Shown piece by piece: positions 41,594-50,539 of a DNA stretch of 64,000 bases (position 1 is its first letter; the number at the start of each line of letters is the position of its first letter). The stretch covers positions 186,001 to 250,000 of the forward strand of contig NZ_CP071518.1 in NCBI RefSeq assembly GCF_016613535.2, in the 5' to 3' direction. The notes under the pieces are model-generated. The model saw nothing but the letters and a program-made list of their open reading frames with translations, did no database searches and was not told the DNA's origin. The translations under genes and the position numbers were made by a program. The stretch is from Lysobacter solisilvae. Its GTDB lineage: Bacteria > Pseudomonadota > Gammaproteobacteria > Xanthomonadales > Xanthomonadaceae.

Positions 41594-42436
41594 TTACGCC
41601 TCGGCGTCGTCGCGACCCAGGCTGTACAGCGCCTTGCGCGGCGCGCCGCTGAGCTCGGCCGCCAGCTTGGCGGCCTGCGACGGCTTCAGGTACTCGCTGA
41701 GCTTTGCGTACAGCCGCTGGCCTTCGCGGATCCGCGCGTCCTCGTCTTCGCCGGCGCCTTCCACGATCACCACGAACTCGCCCTTGCGCTGGTTCGGGTC
41801 GCCGGCCACCTGGGCCTGCAGCGCGGTCAGTTCGCCGTCGAGGACGGTCTCGAACAGCTTGGTCAGTTCGCGCGCGATCACCGCGCGCCGCGCGCCGCCG
41901 AACACGGCGGCCATGTCGGCCAGCGTCTCCTCGATGCGGTGGGCGGACTCGTAGAACATCACCGTGCGCGTTTCGCTGGCCAGCTGGCCCAGGCGCTCGC
42001 GCCGCGCCGCGGCCTTGGCGGGCAGGAAGCCCTCGAAAACGAAGCGGTCGCTGGGAACGCCGGCCACGCTCAGCGCGGCGATCGCGGCGCAGGCGCCCGG
42101 CACCGGCGAGACGCGGATGCCCTCGGCGCGGGCCGCGCGCACCAGCCGAAAGCCCGGATCGCTCACCAGCGGCGTCCCGGCGTCGGACACCAGCGCCAGG
42201 CTGTCGCCGGCCCGCAGGCGCGCGACCAGTTGCTGCGCCTGCGCGTCCTCGTTGTGCTGGTGCAGGGCCAGCAGCGGCCGCTCCAGGCCGAAATGGGCCA
42301 GCAGCTGGCGGGTATGGCGGGTGTCTTCTGCGCAGATGGCCGATACGGTCCGCAGGATCTCCAGCGCGCGCGGCGACAGGTCGCCCAGATTGCCGATCGG
42401 CGTGGCGACGACGTGGAGGGTGCCGGGCGTGTGCAT
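41594..42436 (-). CDS. rsmI: 16S rRNA C1402 2'-O-ribose methyltransferase
   Basis: Tetrapyrrole-methylase-fold enzyme that 2'-O-methylates C1402. The 280 residues include LHVVATPIGNLGDLSPRAL, CAEDTRHTRQLLAHFG, LVSDAGTPLVSDPGFRLV, PGACAAIAALSVAGVPSDRF and FYESAHRIEETL. It is divergent from lpoA (59 bp between starts), as in E. coli yraL-yraM. Confidence 0.96.
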   Translation of the reverse strand: MHTPGTLHVVATPIGNLGDLSPRALEILRTVSAICAEDTRHTRQLLAHFGLERPLLALHQHNEDAQAQQLVARLRAGDSLALVSDAGTPLVSDPGFRLVRAARAEGIRVSPVPGACAAIAALSVAGVPSDRFVFEGFLPAKAAARRERLGQLASETRTVMFYESAHRIEETLADMAAVFGGARRAVIARELTKLFETVLDGELTALQAQVAGDPNQRKGEFVVIVEGAGEDEDARIREGQRLYAKLSEYLKPSQAAKLAAELSGAPRKALYSLGRDDAEA

Positions 42437-42495
42437 CGTGCCTACCGTGGGGGAAGGCTAGAATCCTACCCGGTCCCCCAATCAAAGCCGTGCCC

Positions 42496-43902
42496 ATGAT
42501 CCCGACGACGTCCCCGACCGCGCCACGACGGCCTGCCGCATGGCTCCTGGCTGCAATGCTCCAGGGGGCCGTGCTGGTGACCGCGCTCGCCGGCTGCACG
42601 ACGATCGAACGCACGACAGGCACGCCGTCCACCCAGTCGCGCAACGCGCAGGTCGCCCAGGCCGCCGACCTGGTCCGCCAGGGCGCGGCGCTGACCGGCG
42701 CCGAACGCGCGGCCAACGACCAGCAGATCGATGCCCTGCTCTCCCAGCTCGACGACGCCACGCTGCAGCGCGAGGCGCAGGCGCTGCCGGCCGGCGACCC
42801 CCTCTACAACCACGCCGCCCGCGTGCTGCTGCGCCGCGGCCTGCCCTTGCCGCGTCCACTCGACCGCACCGCCTGGAACTTCAATGCCGGCAACCGCCCG
42901 CCCGCGGAAGGCGACGGCTACCGGCCGCCGGTGAAACTGGCCGTGCTGCTGCCACTGTCGGGCAGCCTGTCGGCGGCCGCCGCGCCGGTGCGCGACGGGT
43001 TCCTCGCCGGGTACTACGGCGAATCCCGCCGTCGCCCGGAAGTGGTCTTCTATGACACCGCCGGCACCGCCAGCGGCGCCGTCGCCGCCTACGACAAGGC
43101 CGCGGCCGAGGGCAACGACTTCGTGGTCGGGCCGCTGGGCCGCGACGAGGTGAGCACGCTGTTCCAGCGCGGCACCCTGCCGGTGTCCATGCTCGCCTTG
43201 AACCGTGGCAACGTCGCACCGCCGCCGGGCCAGGCCGCCTTCTCGCTGTCGCCCGAGGACGAAGGCGCCGCCGCGGCCGATTTCCTGGCCGAACGCGGCG
43301 CCAAGCGCGTGCTGGTGATCGCCGCCGACGATGACAGCCAGCGCCGCGCCTCGGCCGCCTTCCGCGCGCGCCTGGCCGAACGCGGCGGCGTGGCGGAGAC
43401 GACCTCCGACACGACCGTCGACCTGGCGCCCTTCGCCGCGAAGGAAGGCGGTATCGATGGCGTCTTCCTGGCGACCCGCGGTTCGACCGCGCGTGCGCTG
43501 ATGCCGCGCCTGGCGCTGGCGGGACTGGCCGGCAAGCCCCGCGTGGCCACCTCGCACCTGTTGTCGGGGACCGGCAAGGCCGCCGACGACCGCATCCTCG
43601 ATGGCATCGCCTTCCCGGCCGAATCCTGGACCTCGCGCAGCGTGCGCGGCCTGCCCACCGCCGGCACCGCCGCGGGCATGCTGCCCAACGCCAAGGGCGG
43701 CGCCGCGCGCCTGTTCGCGTTCGGCTTCGACGCGTGGCTGATCACCGCCTATCTCGAGCACCTGGCGGGCGCGACCGACGGCCTCCAGGGCGCCACCGGC
43801 GTGCTGAGCATCGATGGGCAGGGCTACGTGCAGCGCACCCCGGCCTGGTCGACCTTCAGCGCCGGCACCCAGGTCCCGCTGGCGGACGCCGACCGCCGCT
43901 GA
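42496..43902 (+). CDS. lpoA: Penicillin-binding protein activator, LppC/LpoA family lipoprotein
   Basis: Outer-membrane lipoprotein family that in E. coli stimulates PBP1A. The signal sequence ends in lipobox LAGC (Cys about 34). The C-terminal part, from [24 protein letters not shown], is a periplasmic-binding-protein-like fold running to the end. The N-terminal TPR-like half of E. coli LpoA is much reduced here (about 100 residues), so the 468-residue protein is shorter than the 678-residue E. coli form. GTG at 42490 is an alternative start. A -10-like TAGAAT lies near 42452. yraN follows 46 nt later. Confidence 0.88.
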   Translation: MIPTTSPTAPRRPAAWLLAAMLQGAVLVTALAGCTTIERTTGTPSTQSRNAQVAQAADLVRQGAALTGAERAANDQQIDALLSQLDDATLQREAQALPAGDPLYNHAARVLLRRGLPLPRPLDRTAWNFNAGNRPPAEGDGYRPPVKLAVLLPLSGSLSAAAAPVRDGFLAGYYGESRRRPEVVFYDTAGTASGAVAAYDKAAAEGNDFVVGPLGRDEVSTLFQRGTLPVSMLALNRGNVAPPPGQAAFSLSPEDEGAAAADFLAERGAKRVLVIAADDDSQRRASAAFRARLAERGGVAETTSDTTVDLAPFAAKEGGIDGVFLATRGSTARALMPRLALAGLAGKPRVATSHLLSGTGKAADDRILDGIAFPAESWTSRSVRGLPTAGTAAGMLPNAKGGAARLFAFGFDAWLITAYLEHLAGATDGLQGATGVLSIDGQGYVQRTPAWSTFSAGTQVPLADADRR

Positions 43903-43948
43903 GCCATCCTCCCGGGCACGGAACGCCCACTCTTGTGCAAGGACCGCA

Positions 43949-44344
43949 ATGCGTTTCCCGCCGACACCCGCACGGGCGCGCGGTGATGCCGTCGAAGCGT
44001 TCGTCCGCCGCCACCTGCTGGCGGCGGGCCTGCGCGAGGTGGCCGCCAACGCCCAGTACCGCACCGGCGAACTCGACCTGGTGATGCTGGATGCGGCCGG
44101 CCGCGTGCCGTGCCTGGTGTTCGTCGAAGTGCGCTTCCGCCGCGATGCACGCTTCGGGGGCGGCGCGGCGTCCGTCGACGCGCGCAAACGGCACAAGCTC
44201 GTCCGCGCCGCGCAGGCCTTCCTGCAGGCCCACCCGCAGTTCCGCGACGCCGCGTGCCGCTTCGACGTCGTCGAGGCCCACGGCAACCCCGCCGCGCCGC
44301 AGCTGCACTGGCTGCGTGATGCGTTCCGCGCGGACGATGCCTGA
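43949..44344 (+). CDS. yraN: YraN/UPF0102 family protein
   Basis: A 131-residue protein of the UPF0102 family, which has an endonuclease-like fold. The conserved acidic core GELDLVML and [19 protein letters not shown] is present, followed by [14 protein letters not shown]. Function is not established in the family; the lpoA-yraN order matches E. coli. Start ATG at 43949 follows AAGGACCGCA. Confidence 0.93.
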   Translation: MRFPPTPARARGDAVEAFVRRHLLAAGLREVAANAQYRTGELDLVMLDAAGRVPCLVFVEVRFRRDARFGGGAASVDARKRHKLVRAAQAFLQAHPQFRDAACRFDVVEAHGNPAAPQLHWLRDAFRADDA

Positions 44345-44405
44345 GACGGCATGGCCTCTTCCCGTCTGATCCGGCGCTGCTGACGCCATTGCAGGCATCG
44401 GCGGT

Positions 44406-44470
44406 GTTCGTGCCCGATGTTCCTGCCCGATGTTCGTGCCGGATGTTCGTGCCCGATGCTCAGGCCCGAT
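44406..44470. repeat. 13-bp tandem repeat, 5 copies
   Basis: Units GTTCGTGCCCGAT at 44406, 44419, 44432 and 44445 and GCTCAGGCCCGAT at 44458, differing by one to three bases. The array ends 10 nt before the start of the FAD-linked oxidase gene, so it probably overlaps its promoter or leader. Confidence 0.9.
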
Positions 44471-44480
44471 AATCCCCGCC

Positions 44481-45866
44481 ATGCCCGCCCTCCCCGCCGC
44501 ACTGGTCCGCGACCTGTCCGCCCTGCTCGGGAATGCCTGGCTGACCGATCCCAGCGAACGGCTGGCCTACGCCTACGACAACTCGCGCCGACAGGCGCTC
44601 CCCGATGCGGTGGCCCTGCCATCGACGGCCGAGCACGTGCTCGCCCTGGTCCGCGCCTGCCGTGAACACCGGGTGCCGCTGGTGGCGCGCGGGCGCGGCA
44701 CCAACACCACCGGGGCCGCGGTGCCGGTCGCGGGCGGACTGGTGGTGTCCTTCGAACGCATGCAGCGCATCGTGGCGATCCGTCCCGGCGACCGCTGCGC
44801 CGTCGTAGAGCCGGGCGTGCTCAACGGCGACCTGCAGGCCGCGCTGCGTCCGCACGGCCTGTTCTGGCCGGCCGATCCCACCAGCGCCGCGTACAGCACG
44901 ATCGGCGGCAATCTCGCCTGCAACGCCGGTGGCCCGCGCGCGGTGAAATACGGCGCCAGCCGCGACAACGTGCTCGCGCTCACCGCCGTCACCGGCGCGG
45001 GCGAACTGGTCCACTGCGGCAGCGCGACGACGAAGGGCGCGACCGGTTACGACCTGCAGCGACTGCTGGTGGGCAGCGAGGGCACGCTGGCGCTGATCGT
45101 GGAAGCCACGCTTCGACTGACGCCGCTGCCGCCGCAGCGCCGCGTGCTGCGTGCCGTGTACCGCGATGTCGCCAGCGCCGCGCAGGCGGTGGCACGGCTG
45201 ATGGCCCAACCGGTCACGCCCTCGATGCTGGAGTTCATGGATGCGCACTGCGTTGCGCTCAGCCGCGACGTCGGCGGCGTCGACCTGCCGCGCGAAGCCG
45301 GCGCCCTGCTGATGATCGAAGCCGACGGCGACGCGCAGACGCTTGCCCATGCCGTGGAAACGCTGATGGCGGTGGCCGGAGGCGATGGCCTGATCGCCAT
45401 CGACGACGCGGCCTCTGCCGAGGCCGCCGAACGGCTGTGGGCCGCGCGCAAGGCCCTCTCTCCGGCGCTGCGCACGCTGGCGCCCGGCAAGATCAATGAA
45501 GACGTGGTGGTGCCGGTCTCGCGCATTCCCGACCTGGTCGAAGGGGTGCAGGCCCTGGCGGCGGAGTTTGCGTTGCCCATCGTCTGCTTCGGCCACGCCG
45601 GCAACGGCAACCTGCACGTGAATCTGCTGTTTGATCCGGCGCAGCCCGACCAGGCCGCGCGCGCGCAGGCGGCCCTGGCCAAGGTGTTCGAGCTCACCCT
45701 GGCGCTGGGCGGCACGCTGTCGGGCGAGCACGGCATCGGCCTCGCCAAGCGGGAATTCATGCCGCAGGCGATCGATGCGGCAACGCTGGCGCTGATGCGC
45801 CAGGTCAAGGCCGCGTTCGACCCCGACGGCATCCTCAATCCCGGCAAATTGTTGCCCGACGGCTAG
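44481..45866 (+). CDS. FAD-linked oxidase, GlcD/D-lactate dehydrogenase type
   Basis: Flavin oxidoreductase of 461 residues, probably acting on a 2-hydroxy acid. The PCMH FAD-binding domain has VPLVARGRGTNTTGAAVPVAGG, ADPTSAAYSTIGGNLACNAGGP and GSEGTLALIVEATLRL. The C-terminal cap shows KINEDVVVP, GHAGNGNLHVNLLF and LSGEHGIGLAKREF, the metal-binding and catalytic His motifs. The substrate is not fixed by sequence (D-lactate, glycolate and D-2-hydroxyglutarate are all used by relatives). ATG at 44481 was chosen over an upstream in-frame ATG that would translate the 13-bp array. Confidence 0.9.
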   Translation: MPALPAALVRDLSALLGNAWLTDPSERLAYAYDNSRRQALPDAVALPSTAEHVLALVRACREHRVPLVARGRGTNTTGAAVPVAGGLVVSFERMQRIVAIRPGDRCAVVEPGVLNGDLQAALRPHGLFWPADPTSAAYSTIGGNLACNAGGPRAVKYGASRDNVLALTAVTGAGELVHCGSATTKGATGYDLQRLLVGSEGTLALIVEATLRLTPLPPQRRVLRAVYRDVASAAQAVARLMAQPVTPSMLEFMDAHCVALSRDVGGVDLPREAGALLMIEADGDAQTLAHAVETLMAVAGGDGLIAIDDAASAEAAERLWAARKALSPALRTLAPGKINEDVVVPVSRIPDLVEGVQALAAEFALPIVCFGHAGNGNLHVNLLFDPAQPDQAARAQAALAKVFELTLALGGTLSGEHGIGLAKREFMPQAIDAATLALMRQVKAAFDPDGILNPGKLLPDG

Positions 45867-46096
45867 GCGCGCGCCTGCGGCGGTTGCGCGGCCTGATCCG
45901 ACCTCGCGCCAGGCGCGCCGTCGGTAGCCACTTCCGGGAAGGAGTGCGGCCGACCGCAGGCCGGCAGCCGCGCAGCTGAACGCCGCCCCTGCACCGGTGG
46001 CGGCCGGCTTTGGAATCCGTGCATGGCGCGAAAAAATGGGCGCGGTCGTGCGGGTATCCTGCGCGCCCCGCCCGCCTCTCTTCCGGTCCCGTCCGC

Positions 46097-47089
46097 ATGT
46101 CCGTATTCCGCCGCGCCGTCCTCCTCGCCTCCAGCGTCGTGCTGGCCGCCTGCGCCAGCACCGGGCAGGTGCCGACCGCGGCGGAGGTGGCGCCGATGCC
46201 CAAGCCCAGGCCGGTGGCGCCGGTGCGCGTGGGCATCGCGCTGGGCGGCGGCGCGGCCAAGGGCTTCGCGCACATCGGCGTGATCAAGATGCTCGAGGCC
46301 AGCGGCATCCAGCCGGTCGTCGTCTCCGGCACCAGCGCCGGCAGCGTGGTCGGCGCGCTCTATGCCAGCGGCATGGACGCCTTCCAGATGCAGAAGACTG
46401 CCTTCGCGCTCGATGAAGCGAGCATCCGCGACGTGAGCCTCTTCTCGGGCGGTCTGGTGAAGGGGCAGAAGCTGCAGGATTACGTCAACGAGCTCGTCCG
46501 GCAGCGCCCGATCGAGCGCATGAGCAAGCCTTTCGCCGCGGTGGCCACGCAGCTGGAAACCGGCGAACGCACCGTCTTCGTGCGCGGCAATACGGGTCAG
46601 GCGGTACGCGCCTCCAGCAGCATCCCCGGCGTGTTCGAGCCGGTGGTGATCGGCAGCCGGCATTTCGTGGACGGCGGCGTGGTCAGCCCGGTGCCGGTCG
46701 ACGCCGCGCGCCAGCTGGGCGCGGACTTCGTCATTGCCGTGGACATCTCCACCAAGGTCGACGGCCGCAATCCCGGCAGCCTGCTGGGCAACGTGAACCA
46801 GTCGATCACGATCATGGGGCAGAAGCTCGGCCAGCAGGAAATGGCGCGCGCCGACATCGTCATCCGGCCCCGGGTCAACGACATCGGCGCGGCCGACTTC
46901 GAACAGCGCAACATCGCCATCCTGGAGGGCGAACGTGCCGCGCTGGCGGCGATGCCGCAGATCCGCGCGAAGCTGGCCAAGCTGAAGACGGCGCGCGAGG
47001 CGGCCGCCCGCCCGCGCGTCCCGGCACCGGCCAAGGGAGCCTGCAAGGAAGGTCGCCTGGGGCGCCTGCTGGGCCAGGGCTGCGACTGA
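46097..47089 (+). CDS. Patatin-like phospholipase lipoprotein (RssA-like)
   Basis: A 330-residue serine hydrolase with a lipoprotein signal (MSVFRRAVLLASSVVLAAC, lipobox LAAC). The oxyanion loop is GGGAAKGFAHIGVI, the nucleophile motif GTSAGS, and the Asp of the catalytic dyad is in FVDGGVVSPVPVDAAR. The tail (about 295-330) is basic. The lipobox suggests a membrane-anchored periplasmic enzyme. ATG 46097 was chosen because the signal peptide begins there, although the frame is open upstream. Confidence 0.92.
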   Translation: MSVFRRAVLLASSVVLAACASTGQVPTAAEVAPMPKPRPVAPVRVGIALGGGAAKGFAHIGVIKMLEASGIQPVVVSGTSAGSVVGALYASGMDAFQMQKTAFALDEASIRDVSLFSGGLVKGQKLQDYVNELVRQRPIERMSKPFAAVATQLETGERTVFVRGNTGQAVRASSSIPGVFEPVVIGSRHFVDGGVVSPVPVDAARQLGADFVIAVDISTKVDGRNPGSLLGNVNQSITIMGQKLGQQEMARADIVIRPRVNDIGAADFEQRNIAILEGERAALAAMPQIRAKLAKLKTAREAAARPRVPAPAKGACKEGRLGRLLGQGCD

Positions 47090-47282
47090 GCCCCACGCCC
47101 GGGTACGGGCGCCGTCCCCGGTCCCACCGGCGGCCTCACCCCCGGGCGGCGCGCGAGGTGCCAGCGCCCGACGAAGGCGGCCGGGCCACCCCGCACCACG
47201 CCGCCGGGCCGTTTCCCCTCCCGCCCAGGCTGCTGCCGGACCCGCTGGAACCCAGTTGAACCCGCCCCTGCCGAAGGTTGGG

Positions 47283-47311
47283 TTGACTGGCTACTAACAC
47301 CTTAGTACTAA
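47283..47311 (+). promoter_or_regulatory. blaI promoter with perfect 16-bp dyad operator
   Basis: TTGACT (47283-47288) and TACTAA (47306-47311) are 17 bp apart and look like -35 and -10. TACTAACACCTTAGTA (47292-47307), a perfect TACTAA-N4-TTAGTA dyad, fills the spacer, so bound repressor would block polymerase. The identical half-sites recur upstream of the S41 peptidase gene. Confidence 0.82.
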
Positions 47312-47341
47312 TACCTGCGTACACACTCCGGCGCAGGCGAC

Positions 47342-47728
47342 ATGACGACTCCCCATCCCACCGAAGGCGAACTGGCCCTCCTGCGCGTGCTGTGGTCCGG
47401 CACGGCGCCCATGACGGTGCGCGAGGTCCACGCCGTCCTCTCGCGCGACAAGGACACCGCCTACACGACGGTGCTCAAGATGCTCACGATCATGGCCGAC
47501 AAGGGCCTGGTGCGCCGCGACGAGTCCGAGCGCAGCCACACCTACGCCGCGGTGCTGGCCGAGCCGGTGGTGCAGAGCAACCTGCTCAGGGACCTGATGC
47601 GCCGGGCGTTCTCGGGGTCGGCACTGACCCTGGTGCAGCGCGCGATCGACGACAACGTCGCCACGCCCGAGGAGCTGGACCAGATCTCCACGCTCATCGC
47701 CCAGGCCAAGGCCCGGCGGAAGGACTGA
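47342..47728 (+). CDS. BlaI/MecI-family transcriptional repressor
   Basis: A 128-residue winged-helix repressor: LTxGELALLRVLW start (PTEGELALLRVLWSGTAPMT), recognition region TAYTTVLKMLTIMADKGLVRR, then a C-terminal dimerisation and cleavage region. Repressors of this family are released when the partner M56 membrane protease senses a signal. It is followed directly by such a partner (TGATG overlap), and a perfect dyad sits in its promoter, implying autoregulation. Confidence 0.93.
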   Translation: MTTPHPTEGELALLRVLWSGTAPMTVREVHAVLSRDKDTAYTTVLKMLTIMADKGLVRRDESERSHTYAAVLAEPVVQSNLLRDLMRRAFSGSALTLVQRAIDDNVATPEELDQISTLIAQAKARRKD

Positions 47729-49320
47729 TGGACGCCCTGGCCACCCTGCAGCTTGGGCTGGCGCCGGCGATGGCCTCGGCGCTGGTGCATTCGCTGTGGC
47801 AGCTGGCGTTGCTGGCGGCGGCCGCGTGGCTGGTGCTGGCCTCGATGGCGCGTTCCAGTGCATCGGCACGCCATGTGGTCGCGATGGGTTTCCTTGTGGC
47901 GATGGTCGCGGCCCCCGCGCTCACCTTCCTGCGCTTCTGGCAGGAACCGTTCTGGCAGGGACCCGGGCTGGTCGTCGATACCGGCTGGCTGCAGGCGTTC
48001 ACCGCGCCGCGGCAGGCGGCGGTGGACGGCGGCTTCGTGCAGGAGTCCAACCCCATCGCGGCGCTCTTCACCATCGTCTGGCTCGCCGGGGTCGGCCTGA
48101 TGCTGCTGCGACGCTTCGGCGGCTGGCGCGTGGTCAGCTCGCTCGAGCGGCTGCCGCACCAGCCGCTGCCGGCGGACTGGCAGCGCCGCGTGGACGCGCT
48201 GCGCCATTCACTGCGCATCGGGCGCGAGGTCGCGGTGCGGCTGTCGGCCGATGTCGTCGCGCCGTTCACCGCGCGGCTGCTGCGTCCGGTGGTGTGGCTG
48301 CCGCTGACCCTGCTGACCCGGTTGCCGCGCGAACAGGTCGAAGCCCTGATCGCCCATGAACTGGCTCACGTCGCACGCATGGACTGGCTGTGGAACGGCG
48401 TGCAGTGCGTGATCGAAGCGCTGCTGTTCTTCCACCCCGCGGCCTGGTGGCTCGGCCGCCGCATCCGGCAGGAACGCGAGCACGCATGTGACGACCTGGC
48501 GGTGGCGGCGAGCGGGAACGCCATCGCCCTGGCCGAAGCGCTGGTGACACTCGAGCGCGAGCGGCATTCCATCCCGCAACTGGTCCTGGCTGCCCAAGGA
48601 GGCACGCTCATGCAACGCATCACCCGACTACTCACATCACCACCCGTGCAGGGTCGTTCGCGCACGCTGGCCGTCTTCGGCATCGTGCTCACGGCAGGCG
48701 CGCTGCTCGCCGTCCAGGTCTTCGCATCGGGCAACTGGAAGCCCGACCTGATCGTGCACGCCAGCACCGATGGCGCGCTGGGCCCGGGCGACTACCGCGA
48801 GGTGTCCGCCCATGGCGTCGACGGGGACCGCTACTACCGCGCGTCCGTCGATGCGAACGGAACGCTGAGCGAGGTCTACATGAAGGACCAGCAGCGCCGG
48901 CCGATCGATGCCGGTGTGCGCGGCTGGCTGGCCGAAGTGGACCGCATGAGCATTGCACCGCCGCCGCCGCTGCCGCCCCTGCCGCCGCTGCCGCCCGGCG
49001 CGCCGGGTGCGCCGCCCGCACCGCCCGCGCCACCCGCCCCGCCCGACATCGCCGACCAGCCCGCGTTCAAGTCGCTGATGCGGCAGGTCGCGGCCGACCC
49101 GCGCGTCGTCGCCAGGCTGGGCACGCCCGTGGTGCGCGCGTCCAAGCAGATCGATGGAAACATCTCCATCAGCACCGACGACTCGTCCAAGGGCGATGGC
49201 GACGCCGATCTCGACTTCGAACTCGCCGGTCCCAAGGGGCGCGCCAGCGTCCACGTCGAAGCCGAACTGGTCGACGGCGTGTGGTCGATGGCGCCGATCG
49301 AGATCGAAGACACGCGCTGA
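47728..49320 (+). CDS. M56-family (BlaR1-like) membrane metallopeptidase without penicillin-sensor domain
   Basis: The 530-residue protein has membrane helices in the first 130 residues and a zinc protease motif HELAHVARMDWL near residue 210, with downstream EREHACDDLAV. True BlaR1/MecR1 proteins end in a beta-lactamase-like sensor domain of about 250 residues. Here, after the last helix (VFGIVLTAGALLAVQVF, about 315), there is instead a periplasmic part with a Pro-rich stretch (PPPPLPPLPPLPPGAPGAP) and no SxxK/SxN/KTG. So it senses something else, or senses indirectly. Coupled to blaI by a 1-nt overlap. Confidence 0.9.
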   Translation: MDALATLQLGLAPAMASALVHSLWQLALLAAAAWLVLASMARSSASARHVVAMGFLVAMVAAPALTFLRFWQEPFWQGPGLVVDTGWLQAFTAPRQAAVDGGFVQESNPIAALFTIVWLAGVGLMLLRRFGGWRVVSSLERLPHQPLPADWQRRVDALRHSLRIGREVAVRLSADVVAPFTARLLRPVVWLPLTLLTRLPREQVEALIAHELAHVARMDWLWNGVQCVIEALLFFHPAAWWLGRRIRQEREHACDDLAVAASGNAIALAEALVTLERERHSIPQLVLAAQGGTLMQRITRLLTSPPVQGRSRTLAVFGIVLTAGALLAVQVFASGNWKPDLIVHASTDGALGPGDYREVSAHGVDGDRYYRASVDANGTLSEVYMKDQQRRPIDAGVRGWLAEVDRMSIAPPPPLPPLPPLPPGAPGAPPAPPAPPAPPDIADQPAFKSLMRQVAADPRVVARLGTPVVRASKQIDGNISISTDDSSKGDGDADLDFELAGPKGRASVHVEAELVDGVWSMAPIEIEDTR

Positions 49321-49337
49321 GTTTTTTTGCCCATCAG

Positions 49338-49353
49338 TACTAAACCGTTAGTA
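49338..49353 (+). promoter_or_regulatory. Second BlaI-type operator, upstream of the S41 peptidase
   Basis: TACTAAACCGTTAGTA has the same half-sites and 4-bp spacing as the blaI operator, 40 nt upstream of the peptidase start. A weak -35/-10 pair (TTGCCC at 49327, TAGTAG at 49349) would overlap it. The peptidase therefore looks like a regulon member with its own promoter. Confidence 0.8.
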
Positions 49354-49393
49354 GGTCACCGCGGCGCCGCCGCCCCCAATCGAAAGGAACTCC

Positions 49394-50485
49394 ATGAAAC
49401 CGCGCACCCTCACGCTCTGCCTCCTGCTGTGCCTGGCGCCGTTCGCCCACGCGCAGCAGCCGCCGCCCGCCGTGCCGATCACCGCCGCCCAGCGCGCCAC
49501 CGTGATCGAAGGCCTCGCCACGCAGCTGCAGGCGAACTACGTATTTCCGGACGTCGCCGGGCAACTGGCGAAGACGCTCCGCGCACGCAACGCCAGCGGC
49601 GCCTACGCGGCCGCCAGCGACAGCCGGGCCTTCTCGGAGCTGTTGTCCACGGACCTTCGCCGCCTGGGCAAGGACGGCCACTTCAACGTCGACTACGACC
49701 CGGAATTCCGCGAGCAGCCGCCGGGCAAGCGCCCCCTGCCCAGCAAGGAGGAAATCGAACAGGGACGCCAGCAGTTCGCCAGCCGCGGCTACGGCATCGA
49801 CAGCCTCGCGCGCCTGCCGGGCAACGTGGGCTACATGGAACTGCGCGGCTTCGGCCCGACCGAACTGGTAGGCGAAGCGCTGTCGGCCGCGATGACGCTG
49901 CTGTCCGGCACCGACGCACTGATCCTCGACCTGCGCCGCAACGGCGGCGGCGAACCGGCGACCGTCGCCTACCTGATGAGCCACTTCTTCGCGCCGGGCG
50001 ACGAACGCCACCTCAACGACATCTACAGCCGCACCGACGACACCACGCGCCAGTACTGGACCGACCCCAGCGTCGGCCCGCGGTACACGAAACCGGTCTA
50101 CGTGCTGACCTCCAAGCGCACGTTCTCCGGTGGCGAGGAATGCGCGTACGACTTCCAGACCCAGCAGCGCGGCACGCTCGTCGGCGAATCCACCGGCGGC
50201 GGCGCCAATCCCGGCGACCCGTACGCCCTGGGCGCCGGCTTCGTTGCCTTCATCCCCAACGGCCGCGCGATCAACCCGGTCACGCACACCAACTGGGAAC
50301 ACGTGGGCGTCAAGCCGGACATCGAAGTGCCGGCCGCGCAGGCCAGGCAGGCGGCGCATGCGGCGATCCTGCGTGGCCTGCTCAAGGAGGCCAAGGACGC
50401 CGAGCGCCGGCAGGAGCTGGAGGAAGTGCTGGCCAAGGTGGAAGCCGGCACGGTCGACGCGCCGGTGTACACGCCCAGGCGGTGA
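49394..50485 (+). CDS. Secreted S41-family serine peptidase
   Basis: A 363-residue exported protein with signal peptide MKPRTLTLCLLLCLAPFAHA. The N-terminal helical domain resembles the IRBP/tricorn-like S41 group (VIEGLATQLQANYVFPDVAG), and the core has ALILDLRRNGGGEPATVAYL, the likely nucleophile Ser in SKRTFSGGEE (about 246), and GTLVGESTGGGANPGD. No PDZ domain was seen. Good ribosome site AAAGGAACTCC. The BlaI-like operator just upstream ties its expression to the preceding signalling pair. Confidence 0.9.
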   Translation: MKPRTLTLCLLLCLAPFAHAQQPPPAVPITAAQRATVIEGLATQLQANYVFPDVAGQLAKTLRARNASGAYAAASDSRAFSELLSTDLRRLGKDGHFNVDYDPEFREQPPGKRPLPSKEEIEQGRQQFASRGYGIDSLARLPGNVGYMELRGFGPTELVGEALSAAMTLLSGTDALILDLRRNGGGEPATVAYLMSHFFAPGDERHLNDIYSRTDDTTRQYWTDPSVGPRYTKPVYVLTSKRTFSGGEECAYDFQTQQRGTLVGESTGGGANPGDPYALGAGFVAFIPNGRAINPVTHTNWEHVGVKPDIEVPAAQARQAAHAAILRGLLKEAKDAERRQELEEVLAKVEAGTVDAPVYTPRR

Positions 50486-50490
50486 AGCAC

Positions 50491-50522
50491 TCGCCCGGGG
50501 CCGGTCCAGCGGCTCCGGGCGA
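50491..50522. terminator. Convergent hairpin between S41 peptidase and alcohol dehydrogenase
   Basis: TCGCCCGG-G-GCCG and CGGC-T-CCGGGCGA form a long stem with a 6-nt loop, placed between the two convergent stop codons (50485 and 50540). No T run on either side, so termination by structure alone is uncertain. Confidence 0.5.
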
Positions 50523-50539
50523 AATCCTCCAACCAGACG

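Noticed and set aside
42466..44622. Minus-strand 718-codon frame
   Set aside because: Antisense of lpoA and yraN; both plus-strand genes have family motifs and a lipoprotein signal.
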